Assembly: GCA_039105265.1 (NCBI GenBank)
Contig: JAPFFF010000018.1
Coordinates: forward strand, 1,736,001 to 1,800,000
Source: Tritrichomonas musculus
Taxonomy: Eukaryota > Parabasalia > Tritrichomonadida > Tritrichomonadidae
Direction: 5' to 3'
DNA: 64,000 nucleotides
Shown: positions 43,858 to 53,940 of the stretch, one piece after another
Numbering within the stretch: the stretch's first letter is position 1
Layout: every line of letters starts with the position of its first letter
The notes under the pieces: model-generated
What the model saw: only the letters and a program-made list of their open reading frames with translations
Database searches by the model: none
What the model was told of the DNA's origin: nothing
Program-made: the position numbers and the translations under genes

Positions 43858-46716
43858 TCAAGAATTAGAATCACGAATAGCCATTTGAAGTGGTAAAGTT
43901 CCGCTCATTTTCATTAATCTTTTTGCAAAAATAGCAACCAATGCCAAAGGCCGAACTGATTTAACCCTATAATTCCATTTAGAGACTGGATCTAAAAATT
44001 CATAATAATTTTTCAGAATGAATTTTTGTCTTCTCAAAAGTTCAATTCTTTGGAACGATGCTTTTTCCCTCAAACTTATCCACACCACGTCTTCAATTTC
44101 TTTCCTAGCCAACAAGTCAGGTATATTTGGATCATAATTATCCTTAATATTTTTCAAGATAGAAGAAGACCAAAACCTCCAATCATTTGCCTTTTTAGCG
44201 TTATTTTCAGCCAATTCAAGTTTTTGTTCCAATCTTCTCAATTTTGAGTCACTTTGTTCGAATCTCTGAGAATTCGTCCTTGATTGGCAAACGAGTTGAT
44301 TTTCATAGTTTACAATGATGTCGACGATAGACTCATTTGAGAGGATATTTAGCCGACTACGGGCTTGAATTGCGTCATTCAAAATGAATTCATTTTCTGC
44401 CAATTTTTCAATTTTTTTGTAAATTTGAGGGACAAAAGTGTCAATTTGATTTTCATAGAGACACTTTTGTTGATTATTCGGAATTTGAAGGTTCAATTTA
44501 TTTCCAATTTTAGTCAAAATTGAAACAAATTTTTCTTTGAAGCATTCAATGTTATTTTGTGCCTTTAATGAGATAGCAGCAAGTTTTGCCTCAAAGTGAT
44601 TTTTCTCCAATTGAATCTGTCTGTTTGATTCTTCCAATTTCATTTTCAATGTCTGTGAAGCAGCTTTTTCTTTTGAGTTTTCACGTAGGATTTTTTCATT
44701 TGTCATTTCAAATTGAAATATTTTATCTTTCATCATTTCTGTCAATTTTTGTATTTCAATATCTTTTTCAGTTCGTAATTGGTCGATCTCACGAGCTAGC
44801 TCTTTATTCTTCGTATTTAAAGCTAAGAAGATTGAATCTCTTTCTTGATTCAATGAATTCAATTCCTCTTGAAAGTCTCTATTTTGACTTTTTTCGTCTG
44901 AATATTTTGTATGCAATGACTCAATTTTTGAATTCAACCGTGAAATGAGGTCATCTTTCTCTTTCAATTCAATCTCCCTCATTCTGCAGAATTTTTGCAT
45001 CTCTTCATTTCGCTGCTTAATTAGCTTGTTCTTGTCTTCAATGATCTTTTTGTGGTTCAGTTTTTCTTGTTGCGTTTGCTCTTTCAATTTAATCACATTT
45101 AATTTGGCCTCATCTAACCGTTTTCCAAGCTGTGAAATTTGATCTTCGTATTTTTCGGTTTGCTTCTGTAGTGATTCTGTGATTTCATCAATCATTTTAG
45201 TGGCTGCTTGTGAAAACCGTTTTTTGTCCTTCAATTGATTACTTCGATTCAAAATAACGTCTTTTTCTAATTTTTTAGTTTCGTCACATAAAACTTTTGT
45301 TTGATTTTTAGTTTCTTTGAGCTCTTTTATTATCTTTTTTTCTTTCTTAACAATACTGGCAACTTTTGATAGAATTTGTGGCGGTTTGCATTGTAAAATT
45401 TCACATAATTGGTTTTGCAATTTATTTAGTTCTGTTTTTAGCTCAATATTTGTTAATTTTAACTCGGAATCTTCAACTAAAACTGTCTTTGGTTTCCGGT
45501 TTTCAATATTAATAAGTATATTCAAAATGTTGACAATACAAACAAATGTATCATATAATGGTGACTTTTTTAATTCTTCATCATTGATCATATTTAGAAA
45601 TTGGATATCCGGACGTTTTATTTCAATCGAATGATCATCTAAATATCGATTAATACATGCAATCTCTGAAATAAGCTCTTCTCGTTTGTCATTTCGGGCG
45701 GGTGTCGAAACAGCAATGCTTTGAAGAATACTGAATACTGTTCCTAAAATCTCCTCACAATGGTTTTGGGTTTTGATATCAGTGCCATCTTCTGAACTGT
45801 AAAATTGGCCTTTTGGAGCATTTTTATTAAATTGACGAGGTATTTGGTCGGTTTGCGTGTAACTATCCTGATATACTTTTGCTTGCTCATTTGGCGTAAA
45901 TTCTATTTTTTCAGGTTCGACATGCTTTACTGAATTGATTGCAGTAAGTAATTGTGAATTAAAAAGTTTATCAAGTTTTTGATAACTTCTAAATAATAAA
46001 TCTCGTTGTTTTGATAAAGTTTGTATATCATCAGCTTGATTTTTGAGAAGATTTTTAAGTTGATTAATTGGAAAGTTTGTTTCAATTGATATATTTTTTA
46101 ACGGAAATTCAACTTGAGTTGATTGCTTCTTAGAAAGTTTAATTTTCAATTCATTAATTTCGGATGCTTGACATGCTATTTGGCTGTCTTGCTGTTTTGA
46201 ATATTCACGAAGCTGCTTTAACAACTCCATCAGTTTCTTCGTTTTTTTATGTTCAATTTTATAATCATTTTTTAAACTTTGAATTTGGGAATTAAGAGAT
46301 TCATTTTCAACTTTTTCAGAAACGTATAAATCTTGCATTTGTTTCATTTGGACTGCGTTTTTGAAATATTGAGAAATAAATTTGGCACAACTGTCTAATG
46401 AATCAAAACTTTGTTCGCATTCTGCATTGATAAATGAAATAAAGGAATTTATTTGTGTTTGGAGTTGAATTGAAATCTCTTTCTGATTTTGATATTTAAT
46501 ATTCATATAGTTACTTGGTGTTTGTAGATTTTTATCGATTGATGAAGATAAAGAAGAAGGATCTGACGGTATAGATTGACTATTTACTGGAATGGGTGTA
46601 GAATAAATATTTGGTTGTTGAACAAAATGATTCATTTTTAATTGTGCATCTGCAAGACTTTTTTCAAGTTTAGTTATTCCTGATGATTGATTCGATGATG
46701 GTGAAAAAGATTGCAT
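43858..46716 (-). CDS. Large coiled-coil protein, 952 aa
   Basis: Long heptad repeats occupy most of residues 80-830, with Lys/Glu/Gln/Leu-rich stretches (for example RLNSKIESLHTKYSDEKSQNR). The C-terminal 110 residues look globular and basic (RFWSSSILKNIKDNYDPNIP, then SLREKASFQRIELLRRQKF). The layout resembles cytoskeletal, basal-body or flagellar coiled-coil proteins common in trichomonads, but no named family is recognised. The N-terminal 60 residues are Ser/Pro-rich. An initiator-like TAATCATAAAC precedes the ATG on -. Confidence 0.75.
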   Translation of the reverse strand: MQSFSPSSNQSSGITKLEKSLADAQLKMNHFVQQPNIYSTPIPVNSQSIPSDPSSLSSSIDKNLQTPSNYMNIKYQNQKEISIQLQTQINSFISFINAECEQSFDSLDSCAKFISQYFKNAVQMKQMQDLYVSEKVENESLNSQIQSLKNDYKIEHKKTKKLMELLKQLREYSKQQDSQIACQASEINELKIKLSKKQSTQVEFPLKNISIETNFPINQLKNLLKNQADDIQTLSKQRDLLFRSYQKLDKLFNSQLLTAINSVKHVEPEKIEFTPNEQAKVYQDSYTQTDQIPRQFNKNAPKGQFYSSEDGTDIKTQNHCEEILGTVFSILQSIAVSTPARNDKREELISEIACINRYLDDHSIEIKRPDIQFLNMINDEELKKSPLYDTFVCIVNILNILINIENRKPKTVLVEDSELKLTNIELKTELNKLQNQLCEILQCKPPQILSKVASIVKKEKKIIKELKETKNQTKVLCDETKKLEKDVILNRSNQLKDKKRFSQAATKMIDEITESLQKQTEKYEDQISQLGKRLDEAKLNVIKLKEQTQQEKLNHKKIIEDKNKLIKQRNEEMQKFCRMREIELKEKDDLISRLNSKIESLHTKYSDEKSQNRDFQEELNSLNQERDSIFLALNTKNKELAREIDQLRTEKDIEIQKLTEMMKDKIFQFEMTNEKILRENSKEKAASQTLKMKLEESNRQIQLEKNHFEAKLAAISLKAQNNIECFKEKFVSILTKIGNKLNLQIPNNQQKCLYENQIDTFVPQIYKKIEKLAENEFILNDAIQARSRLNILSNESIVDIIVNYENQLVCQSRTNSQRFEQSDSKLRRLEQKLELAENNAKKANDWRFWSSSILKNIKDNYDPNIPDLLARKEIEDVVWISLREKASFQRIELLRRQKFILKNYYEFLDPVSKWNYRVKSVRPLALVAIFAKRLMKMSGTLPLQMAIRDSNS

Positions 46717-46909
46717 GAAAAATTTGTTTATGATTAAAATTGAACGAAAACCGTTTAATTATTCTCATATCGTCCTTATTAATTTTTATCACTTTTTCAA
46801 TATAAAAATAGAATTTCAATGCGTATTTTTTCTCTCTCATATAAAAAGTTAAAAAATAAAAATTGAAAAAAATTCTTTATTTTAACGTCTTTTCTAATTC
46901 ATTTTTTTG

Positions 46910-47119
46910 ATGTCAAAAGATTCTTTCAATGCACCAAAATTTGATACATCAGTTGATGTAGTCTCATTTTCAATGAAATCTCCTTTAGAATATGATGTAA
47001 AAAAAGAAAAAGTACATTACACACCTGAAGGTATTTTTTATCCATCTCAAATTCAGGATGAAAGTTTATCAGATGAATCATCAGATGATGATTTTACAAT
47101 GAAAAAAAGAAAAAAATAA
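46910..47119 (+). CDS. Small acidic/basic protein, 69 aa
   Basis: Start at ATG 46910, eleven bases after a TTCATTTTTTTG initiator. There is a Ser/Asp-rich phosphorylation-like stretch (SDESSDDDF) before a basic end (MKKRKK), suggesting a small nuclear protein. The initiator fit supports reality despite the size. No family. Confidence 0.6.
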   Translation: MSKDSFNAPKFDTSVDVVSFSMKSPLEYDVKKEKVHYTPEGIFYPSQIQDESLSDESSDDDFTMKKRKK

Positions 47120-47223
47120 CTTTATATTGTTGGAAAATAGATGTTAATTGATTTTGATAAAGAATTATATGTCATATTTTTCTCACATCTGCCATTCAAA
47201 CTTTTTCAGAATATCTTTTATTA

Positions 47224-47544
47224 ATGATTTTAGGATTTTTATCGCTTTTTGTAACATTTTCAGTTTCAAAGCTGCTTGATTCCATACCAGAAAATTCAAA
47301 CGAAGCAGATCCTCCTACTTCTCCAACCCAAGAATTTGTTCCTGGCAAAATCGTCTTTTCAACCAAACAAAAGTTTATTATTACATTTACTGCTAGTGTA
47401 AGCGCAATACTCATTATAATAGGCATAATCATTGCTATTAAATTTGGAAGAAAGAGTAAAAGGAGCCCAAGAACAGCTGATATTGAAAACTTTATGCTTC
47501 GACCATCAGATTCACGCGAATCAATAGATGAAGTAGAACTATAA
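47224..47544 (+). CDS. Small membrane protein, 106 aa
   Basis: An N-terminal hydrophobic stretch (MILGFLSLFVTFSVSKLL) that could be a signal peptide or anchor, a Pro/Thr/Ser loop, then one strong membrane span (FIITFTASVSAILIIIGIII, about 51-70). A basic-then-acidic tail (KFGRKSKRS...SRESIDEVEL) follows. Probably a type I membrane protein with a short cytoplasmic tail, as in many trichomonad surface or endomembrane proteins. Function unknown. Confidence 0.6.
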   Translation: MILGFLSLFVTFSVSKLLDSIPENSNEADPPTSPTQEFVPGKIVFSTKQKFIITFTASVSAILIIIGIIIAIKFGRKSKRSPRTADIENFMLRPSDSRESIDEVEL

Positions 47545-47864
47545 AACATTAATTTTATTGTTTTTTTCTATTTGATTGCTAAAATATGTTTTTAAATATA
47601 TATGATTTTTATTTTTGATATATATATATATTAATATTAATCATGACACAAACAACCAATAATAAAATTTTATTCATTTTCTTTGACTACACTAAACATT
47701 TCATAATCGTTGATTAATCAAAATATGCAAATTGGATTTTTTTTATAGTTAAAAAGTTTACTTATAAGAAATATTATTTTTTTATCATACAATCATAAAT
47801 AGCATCGCAATAATAGAAATAACATTTAGCATTCATTGAAAACGAACATTACACATAATTTCTT

Positions 47865-48581
47865 TCAAAGAAATTGAGATGGCAATTCATAAGGACTTTC
47901 CATATGCAAAATCGAATAAACAAAAATAATTGTTTCTTTGTCAACTTTGATTTCGGTTAATTCTGTATTATAACCAAAATGAATCAATGAACCTTCAAAA
48001 GCACCACCAAAAAATGCTGCTATTGAATTCTGCCAAAATTTCAATCGTTCATTTTCTTGTTCAATAGCTGGATCAATTTTTTTCGTAATTGATGTTGTAG
48101 ATTTCCTTTTTGTAATAGTTTTGTTGAGTTCAGGGGAAGAAGACGAAGTTGAAAAATTCTGAGACTTTAAAAATTCAATTCTTGAATTCGAATCTTTTGG
48201 AGGAAAAATCCCTCCAATAAGGATCTGAAAAAAAGAGGATAATGAGTATTGATATATTTTTAATGTTAAATTGAGTCTTGTAGGACCTTTGGTGACTTTA
48301 TGACGGCCTTCAAGTTTTGGAGAATTAAAGATTTGGGGTGCTAATCTTTGAATTAAAAAATTAGCAACATATCGTAATTCCTCAACATCATTTCCATCAG
48401 TATCACTTCTGAGTATCTGTGCTGTAATAGTAAATCCAGGCTTAATTCCTAATCTTTCCATTTTTTTTTTAATAAGGGCATCCTTATCTAAATGCTTTGA
48501 ATATTTTGCTTCAAATAAACGAACTGCCTCTGAAAGGAGCAAATAAGAAAAGGATCCTGAAGCAGTGTTTTGATTTTCCAT
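47865..48581 (-). CDS. TRAPP/Bet3-family-like protein (possible Trs33/TRAPPC6)
   Basis: 238 residues. The N-terminal part SYLLLSEAVRLFEAKYSKHL and the C-terminal part FFGGAFEGSLIHFGYNTELTEIKVD resemble the start and the F..G...G.L...G sheet segment of Trs33-type Bet3 proteins. Those are vesicle-tethering factors at the Golgi. A charged, Ser-rich insertion (about 128-172, with KSTTSITKK) lengthens it beyond the usual 150-190. The identification is tentative, since the middle block is atypical. Confidence 0.45.
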   Translation of the reverse strand: MENQNTASGSFSYLLLSEAVRLFEAKYSKHLDKDALIKKKMERLGIKPGFTITAQILRSDTDGNDVEELRYVANFLIQRLAPQIFNSPKLEGRHKVTKGPTRLNLTLKIYQYSLSSFFQILIGGIFPPKDSNSRIEFLKSQNFSTSSSSPELNKTITKRKSTTSITKKIDPAIEQENERLKFWQNSIAAFFGGAFEGSLIHFGYNTELTEIKVDKETIIFVYSILHMESPYELPSQFL

Positions 48582-48619
48582 TTTCTCAAATTCGACCTCA
48601 ATTTTGACCCAAATTTAAA

Positions 48620-48835
48620 AACCGGTCGACATCGTAAACTTTTTCATAAAATCGTACTCAAAATGATATTGAAAAGGCTCTCAAATATCTTTTTAAAAAG
48701 TTCTAAAAATTTTTTAAAATTTTATAATGTCTACCTGTTTTTGAATAAGCATTATAGAAAAGTATTCAGAATATTTCTATGAGTTTAATGAAAAAGTTGA
48801 TGATGTAGACCAGTTTTTCGTGATGTCGACCGGTT
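48620..48835. repeat. Foldback repeat with AACCGGTCGACATC arms
   Basis: AACCGGTCGACATC at 48620-48633 is mirrored at 48822-48835. Two degenerate forms (GTCTACCTGTTTTT near 48728 and GATGTAGACCAGTTTTT near 48802) lie between, in the orientation of the right arm. It stands in the intergenic region upstream of the TRAPP-like gene. Probably a short MITE-type element, with no coding capacity. Confidence 0.6.
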
Positions 48836-49591
48836 TATCGTCAAACTATAATTTAAAAAAAAATTGATTAAATACAAACTTTTTGAAAATATTTCAAATT
48901 GAATAGAGATCTCACAATTTTTTCAAAAAAAAAAATTAAGCTTCATATTTGACAGTCTATTTTAAATTTCAGTAGACCTATTATCAATTTCAAATATCCT
49001 TCAATATTTCTATGAACACTAATAATATATTATATGAGTTATTTCAAAACTAATTATATATTGAAGGAGCCATTTTGTGAGTTCTTAATTTGCATTAAAA
49101 TATTATATGTGCTACTTGAAAAAATAATCGTTTCCATTGAAATTGCATATTTCGACGATCATTTGGAGATCAAGAATTTTTAATTAAAAAAAATATTCTT
49201 ATGATAAGCCAACTTTCTTTTTATAATAATAGCTCATAATGACCGAATATTCCCGTTTGCATAACCAAACCAATTGAAAATTCGAATGAACTACTCACTA
49301 TATAAAATATTATAATATCAAAATATTTTGGACTGATACATGATAATTTACAAAATATCCTTTTACTATAAAATGTATATAAATTATCAATAATTTTTGA
49401 CTCCGTGTACCCTTTATTTATGTAATAATGATCTGAGATTTACAATTTATGCCATTATATATACTTTTTATTTAATTTATTGGACTTTCAACATGATATT
49501 TAATATATTTAAAAACTATTTTATATTATTTTCTAATATATTTTTCAATATAAAACTATTTTTTAATTTTCAAATTTTTTTTTGTATATTA

Positions 49592-50682
49592 GAGTACGCC
49601 GAAATAGTGAATTGTTATTTGAAAAAAGTATCAATAATGAAAAAGCATAAGTTATTCCAAAGAAAATAAGTTTTTTATATTCAAACTTGTTAAATAAAGA
49701 AAAATAAAACTGTATGAAATAACTCTTCCTTTTTGTTCAACGTGAGTTTTTCTAAATAATCGAAAAATTCGATAGGTAATTGTTTTTATTCAAAAAAATT
49801 TTTTTTTCAGAAAAGTTTGTTTTTCAAAAAAAACTATTTTTTTCAATAAATGTTTGTGATTTAGAAAAAAAAGTTTTTCCAAGTTTTTTATATGAAATTC
49901 GATTTTATTTATTTAATTTAGTATTGAATGAAAAGTCAAATAATTTCAGCTCATAATGATCTTATTCTTATTCTTATTTACTTAAAATACCAAAGAATGT
50001 AATTTACAATAAATATTGTGTTTATTTTGAATATATTTATGATTGGTCATTAGTTTTTTAAACATATCATTTTAATTTCGGAATGATCAATATTCTGCTT
50101 TAACAATATGATTTTTAAAAATATATATCAAATAAATTATAAACTTTATATAATTGAATTCATTGCATTATTCAAGAACAGGAAATCTATTTTCTTTTTT
50201 CCCCCAATTTTTTTATCATATGCCACCTCAACTAACTAATATAACTTCCAACCTGTAATTTTTTGGCCTATTGTTCATAAAAATCATTAATCTGTATTGA
50301 TTTGATTAATAGGAAAATTTATTTTTCTAAAGAAACAAAAATTGTTTGCCCAATTGGATTATAAATTTGTAAAACTTATTTTTTTTAGAAAAATATTACT
50401 AACAAAATAAACTCAAATACTAAAAAAAGAAGAAACTTGATTTTTTAAAAAAAATTTTTTATCGAAAATATCATGTTTTTTGAAATTCTCCACTTTTTCT
50501 GAAAAAAAGTTAGTTATTGTAAAATATATGATAATATTCAAAAAACACCAATTTTTCAACAAAAACAAAGTTTTTATTTGGAAATGTTATTAAAAATATA
50601 AAAAGAATAGTATACCGAAAATATGGCGCTTTTTTGACTTTGTTAATTTTTTCAAAAAAGAAAACGCTATTTCGGCGTACTC
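49592..50682. mobile_element. Non-autonomous TIR element, 1.09 kb, TATTA target duplication
   Basis: The ends GAGTACGCCGAAATAG (49592-49607) and its exact complement (50667-50682) are directly flanked by TATTA at 49587-49591 and 50683-50687. Similarity of the ends continues more weakly for about 50 bases. The interior is AT-rich with many T/A runs and no transposase-like frame. It is thus a MITE or a decayed DNA transposon. Confidence 0.75.
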
Positions 50683-50796
50683 TATTATACGTTAAGTCTA
50701 CTAGATTTTGGCGCCAAAAAATCAAATTGAAAGATTTTAGTTGAATAGGTATCGTTTTATAAAACTTTATATTAAAAATCTTGAATCAATAGTATT

Positions 50797-52026
50797 ATGA
50801 GTGAGAAATGTACTCATGGCGTTCGATATGGCACACTATGCGCATGGTGTGGCGAAGATCTTGGTGAACAAAATCAAGGTCTGAAAGTCATGCCTCAGAG
50901 CCGTTCAATCACTTTTAGTGAGTATGAAGCTTCACAAATTACGAGTAATCATTTAAAAGAAATCAAAGCCAAAGGGAAACTTTGTATACTTATACATATA
51001 GATCAAGTAATAATTGATTCAAAAATAATTGGAAATGAAAATTTTGATATTCCGAAAGGGCTTGAAGACCAATTTTTTTTTACAAACACCTCTCCGAAGC
51101 GGGTTGTTCGCACCAGGCCTTTTTTGAAAGAATTTTTAGTTAATCTTTCTAGCAAATACGAATTTCGTTTTTTTTCACTTGAATCAGAAGATTTTGTTAA
51201 TGATGTTATTCAGCATATTGATCCAGAATCAAAATTCTTTGAAGGACAGATTCAATCAAAGAATATTTTTCATGTTGATGATGCAATTATCCTTGACGTA
51301 TCTAGTGATAATTGGCGTGATTCTACAAATCTTCCTGTTTGTGCAGTTGTTGAAATTATTCCGTTTGTACCACTTGGAAGTGCTTTGAGAGTACCTATGT
51401 TTCCTTTGTTACCATCAATTTCTAATCAGTATTTTACAAACAGAGAAGATAAAATATTACCATCTTTAATTGATTTTTTTGAATCAATTCATTCAAAGTT
51501 CTTCTCAGAAGACGATATGACTGTTTACGATTCGATATTTTCTACATCTAGTCAAATTTTAAAAGATTGCTCGATTTGCTCACATGAGTTGGCCGATCCA
51601 TTAAGTTCAACAAAGCAAGATGAATTCAGAAAGTTTTTCTTAAAATATGGAGCTAGATTCTATCCTTCTTTTACATCTTCTTGTACTCATGTCATTGCAA
51701 GTTCAAAAAATAGTCCAGATATTGAACAAGCAGTTGAATATAAAGGAGTATATATAGTCACTTTTGAATGGTTAATTGATAGCTGTATTCATTTTAAACG
51801 ATCAAACGAAAAAGATTATCAAGTTACTGGCGTTGCTTCTCCAACTAATGGTCTAAAATTACTTGAGAAATCGCTGCCTGACAGAGATTTATCTTACTCA
51901 GAATTTGACCAAATCCTTTCTGGGACCTCTGATACGTCTGATTCAGATGAAGAGGAAGAAGAGGAATCTCTTATTTCAGAAGCCGAAGCTTCGGCTTCTG
52001 TATCAAGAGATGATGATATGGACTGA
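50797..52026 (+). CDS. FCP1-like CTD-phosphatase homologue with degenerate catalytic motifs
   Basis: 409 residues. The N terminus has the zinc-knuckle-like CTHGVRYGTLCAWCGEDL found at the start of FCP1 proteins. The phosphatase region has LCILIHIDQVIID at the place of the LVLDLD.TL motif: the first catalytic Asp is His67 and the Thr is Val71. The later VxLDD motif reads IILDVSSDNW (Asp167, Val168). RVVRTRPFLKEFLVNLS fits the family between them. A BRCT domain (about 260-355, ending GVYIVTFEWLIDSC) and an acidic tail follow. The order is that of FCP1, but the altered residues suggest a non-catalytic CTD-binding protein. Active FCP1 copies would have to be elsewhere in the genome. Confidence 0.75.
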   Translation: MSEKCTHGVRYGTLCAWCGEDLGEQNQGLKVMPQSRSITFSEYEASQITSNHLKEIKAKGKLCILIHIDQVIIDSKIIGNENFDIPKGLEDQFFFTNTSPKRVVRTRPFLKEFLVNLSSKYEFRFFSLESEDFVNDVIQHIDPESKFFEGQIQSKNIFHVDDAIILDVSSDNWRDSTNLPVCAVVEIIPFVPLGSALRVPMFPLLPSISNQYFTNREDKILPSLIDFFESIHSKFFSEDDMTVYDSIFSTSSQILKDCSICSHELADPLSSTKQDEFRKFFLKYGARFYPSFTSSCTHVIASSKNSPDIEQAVEYKGVYIVTFEWLIDSCIHFKRSNEKDYQVTGVASPTNGLKLLEKSLPDRDLSYSEFDQILSGTSDTSDSDEEEEEESLISEAEASASVSRDDDMD

Positions 52027-52433
52027 TACTTTTTCTGAAATGATTTCATCTCTCTCAGCCATTCATTTATTTAACTAAGTTAATTTAACTTTGGTTTGAG
52101 CTAATACTTCATTGTTCTTTTTATAGAAAACAGAAAACTATATACTTACGGCTTTTGCTTTAAATATATAAGCTTGTTATACTCTAGAATTCGAAACTTA
52201 CCAAACATAGTTAAATAATATATTATTTGAGTGTATATACATGTATTGAAAATATTAATCCCTAATTACATGCTATTGTTTAATAAAACTATAATATTTT
52301 TTTTTTCAATTATGCAAAATTAACATTTTATTAAGGACATTATCTAATTATCAATATATATTCAACATTTCAATAGAATTCTTTAAAAACGATTTTGATA
52401 TATAATTTCAAATCTTTTGGATAATAGAGGATA
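52027..52433. other. Spacer of about 400 bases between convergent genes
   Basis: AT-rich, with ordinary T and A tracts (for example TTTTTTTTT near 52297-52305). No gene or structure recognised. Confidence 0.55.
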
Positions 52434-52904
52434 TCATTCAAATGGTATAATTTGCGCAGATAAAAATGGTGAATTTTTTTGTTCTATTTCTTCAATTTTT
52501 TCAGGAGGTATTTCTTGAGGTTCTTCATAATATTTTCCGCATGAAGGACAACATTTCTTAAAATGCCAATTTTCTAAGCATTTTTTACATGTATAAATAC
52601 AACAACATTCAAAATAAAAAGAATCATCTACTTTTATTGGTTTTGAACATATATCGCATAAAACAGGCCTTGGGGCAGATTGAAGTAATTCTTTCTCACG
52701 TTCAGTGAAATTTGCTTTTGCTGGCAACACACCGTTCGTTTGATCTTTTACGTAAAATAAATCATTGAAATCTAATAATTCATTGATTGTGATTTGATAA
52801 TCAACTAGATGAAGGCAATTACAACCTTCTTTTGTGCAAGGAATTCCTGTAAAGTGAGATATGCAAAGTTGAGGGGTAATATCATCTTTAGACTCTGTAA
52901 TCAT
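52434..52904 (-). CDS. CCCH plus RING-type zinc-finger protein
   Basis: 156 residues. CISHFTGIPCTKEGCNCLH (about 14-32) is a C-x8-C-x4-C-x3-H (CCCH-like) finger, normally RNA-binding. A C-terminal RING-like set (CDIC, then C.C..YTCKKC...W, then CPSCG, about 98-137) would bind two zinc ions and could be an E3 module. A small RNA-binding E3 ligase is the simplest reading, and substrates are unknown. TTTCAAATTGAAATG on - gives a plausible initiator. Confidence 0.7.
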   Translation of the reverse strand: MITESKDDITPQLCISHFTGIPCTKEGCNCLHLVDYQITINELLDFNDLFYVKDQTNGVLPAKANFTEREKELLQSAPRPVLCDICSKPIKVDDSFYFECCCIYTCKKCLENWHFKKCCPSCGKYYEEPQEIPPEKIEEIEQKNSPFLSAQIIPFE

Positions 52905-53100
52905 TTCAATTTGAAACTTTTTAAGAGAAAAATTTTTTTTAAATAGACTTGATTGAAATCAGACTAATCATCATGAATATACCGATTATATGATTTTTTT
53001 TTTTTTTTTAAATTAAAAACATGTTTAATATACATACCTAAAAAATATAAAACACTAGCTAAAAAAAAAAAAAAAAACAATTACTGCTTTTTTTGCTAGA

Positions 53101-53940
53101 TCAACGTTCAAAATGAATTCCACTTTCAATGATTGCTCTTTTGATCAAAACAAATTTATAACTCCAGCAATGCCAAAGGAAGAACAAAAGTAAAACACAT
53201 CCAACTAGATAAAGAACAAATGAAAATGCCATTACGAGAGTATGTGATAATGATGGAAAATCATAAGGCAAAAATTCATTAGCACAATGAATATATACGT
53301 TAAATCTAGTTGCAGCTTGTTCAGAGTAATCAATTATTACATCATGTGAGAATCCATCAACAATTTCATTACCAAATCTAAATGAATAAAATGTTAGATG
53401 TACATCTGACATATGTTTCTGCAGTGTAGATCCAGAATCGGGATCATAATAAGAATAATCATAAACAAAGGTAAAATTTTGTGAATAAAATCTTGGATCT
53501 TCATGAAAATAAGCTGTAATGTTTAGTGGTTGATTATTTTTTTCAACCTCACAATGAAAATATTTAACAATACCATCCCTTCTTGGTCTTCTTATCCGAA
53601 AGGCACGATCAAATGCCTTATTAAAAATAATACCAGGCCTAATTTGTATTGAATAATTTTGAGGTGGACATCTAACACTATTGACTGAAAAGTTAAGAAT
53701 TGTTTTTAGGTAGACATCATCATCAGATGAAGTGAATCCGTTTGATTCAAGCGCATCATCAAGCATATCATATGAATCAAAATTTGCAGCGTCCAACTTT
53801 GAGTTATAAAACCAAACAAATACTATTGATACAACCATAATATAAAAACTGATAAATATTAAGAGAGAACATTCCATTCTTTTCGTCAAGAACATTTTAT
53901 CGGACACATTCCCTGATTGCCGCTGAAGATCTTTTATCAT
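53101..53940 (-). CDS. Two-span membrane protein, 279 aa
   Basis: Spans at about residues 26-46 (SLLIFISFYIMVVSIVFVWF) and 233-258 (LVMAFSFVLYLVGCVLLLFF) enclose a lumenal domain of about 190 residues. That domain has several N-glycosylation sequons (NFS, NYS, NIT). The cytoplasmic ends are short and basic. The topology is clear; the family is not (it lacks CDC50 signatures). Confidence 0.65.
   Translation of the reverse strand: MIKDLQRQSGNVSDKMFLTKRMECSLLIFISFYIMVVSIVFVWFYNSKLDAANFDSYDMLDDALESNGFTSSDDDVYLKTILNFSVNSVRCPPQNYSIQIRPGIIFNKAFDRAFRIRRPRRDGIVKYFHCEVEKNNQPLNITAYFHEDPRFYSQNFTFVYDYSYYDPDSGSTLQKHMSDVHLTFYSFRFGNEIVDGFSHDVIIDYSEQAATRFNVYIHCANEFLPYDFPSLSHTLVMAFSFVLYLVGCVLLLFFLWHCWSYKFVLIKRAIIESGIHFER

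Noticed and set aside
49397-49669. 90-residue Phe/Ile-rich frame across the left end of the 1.09-kb element
   Set aside because: It crosses the element border and reflects T-rich sequence.
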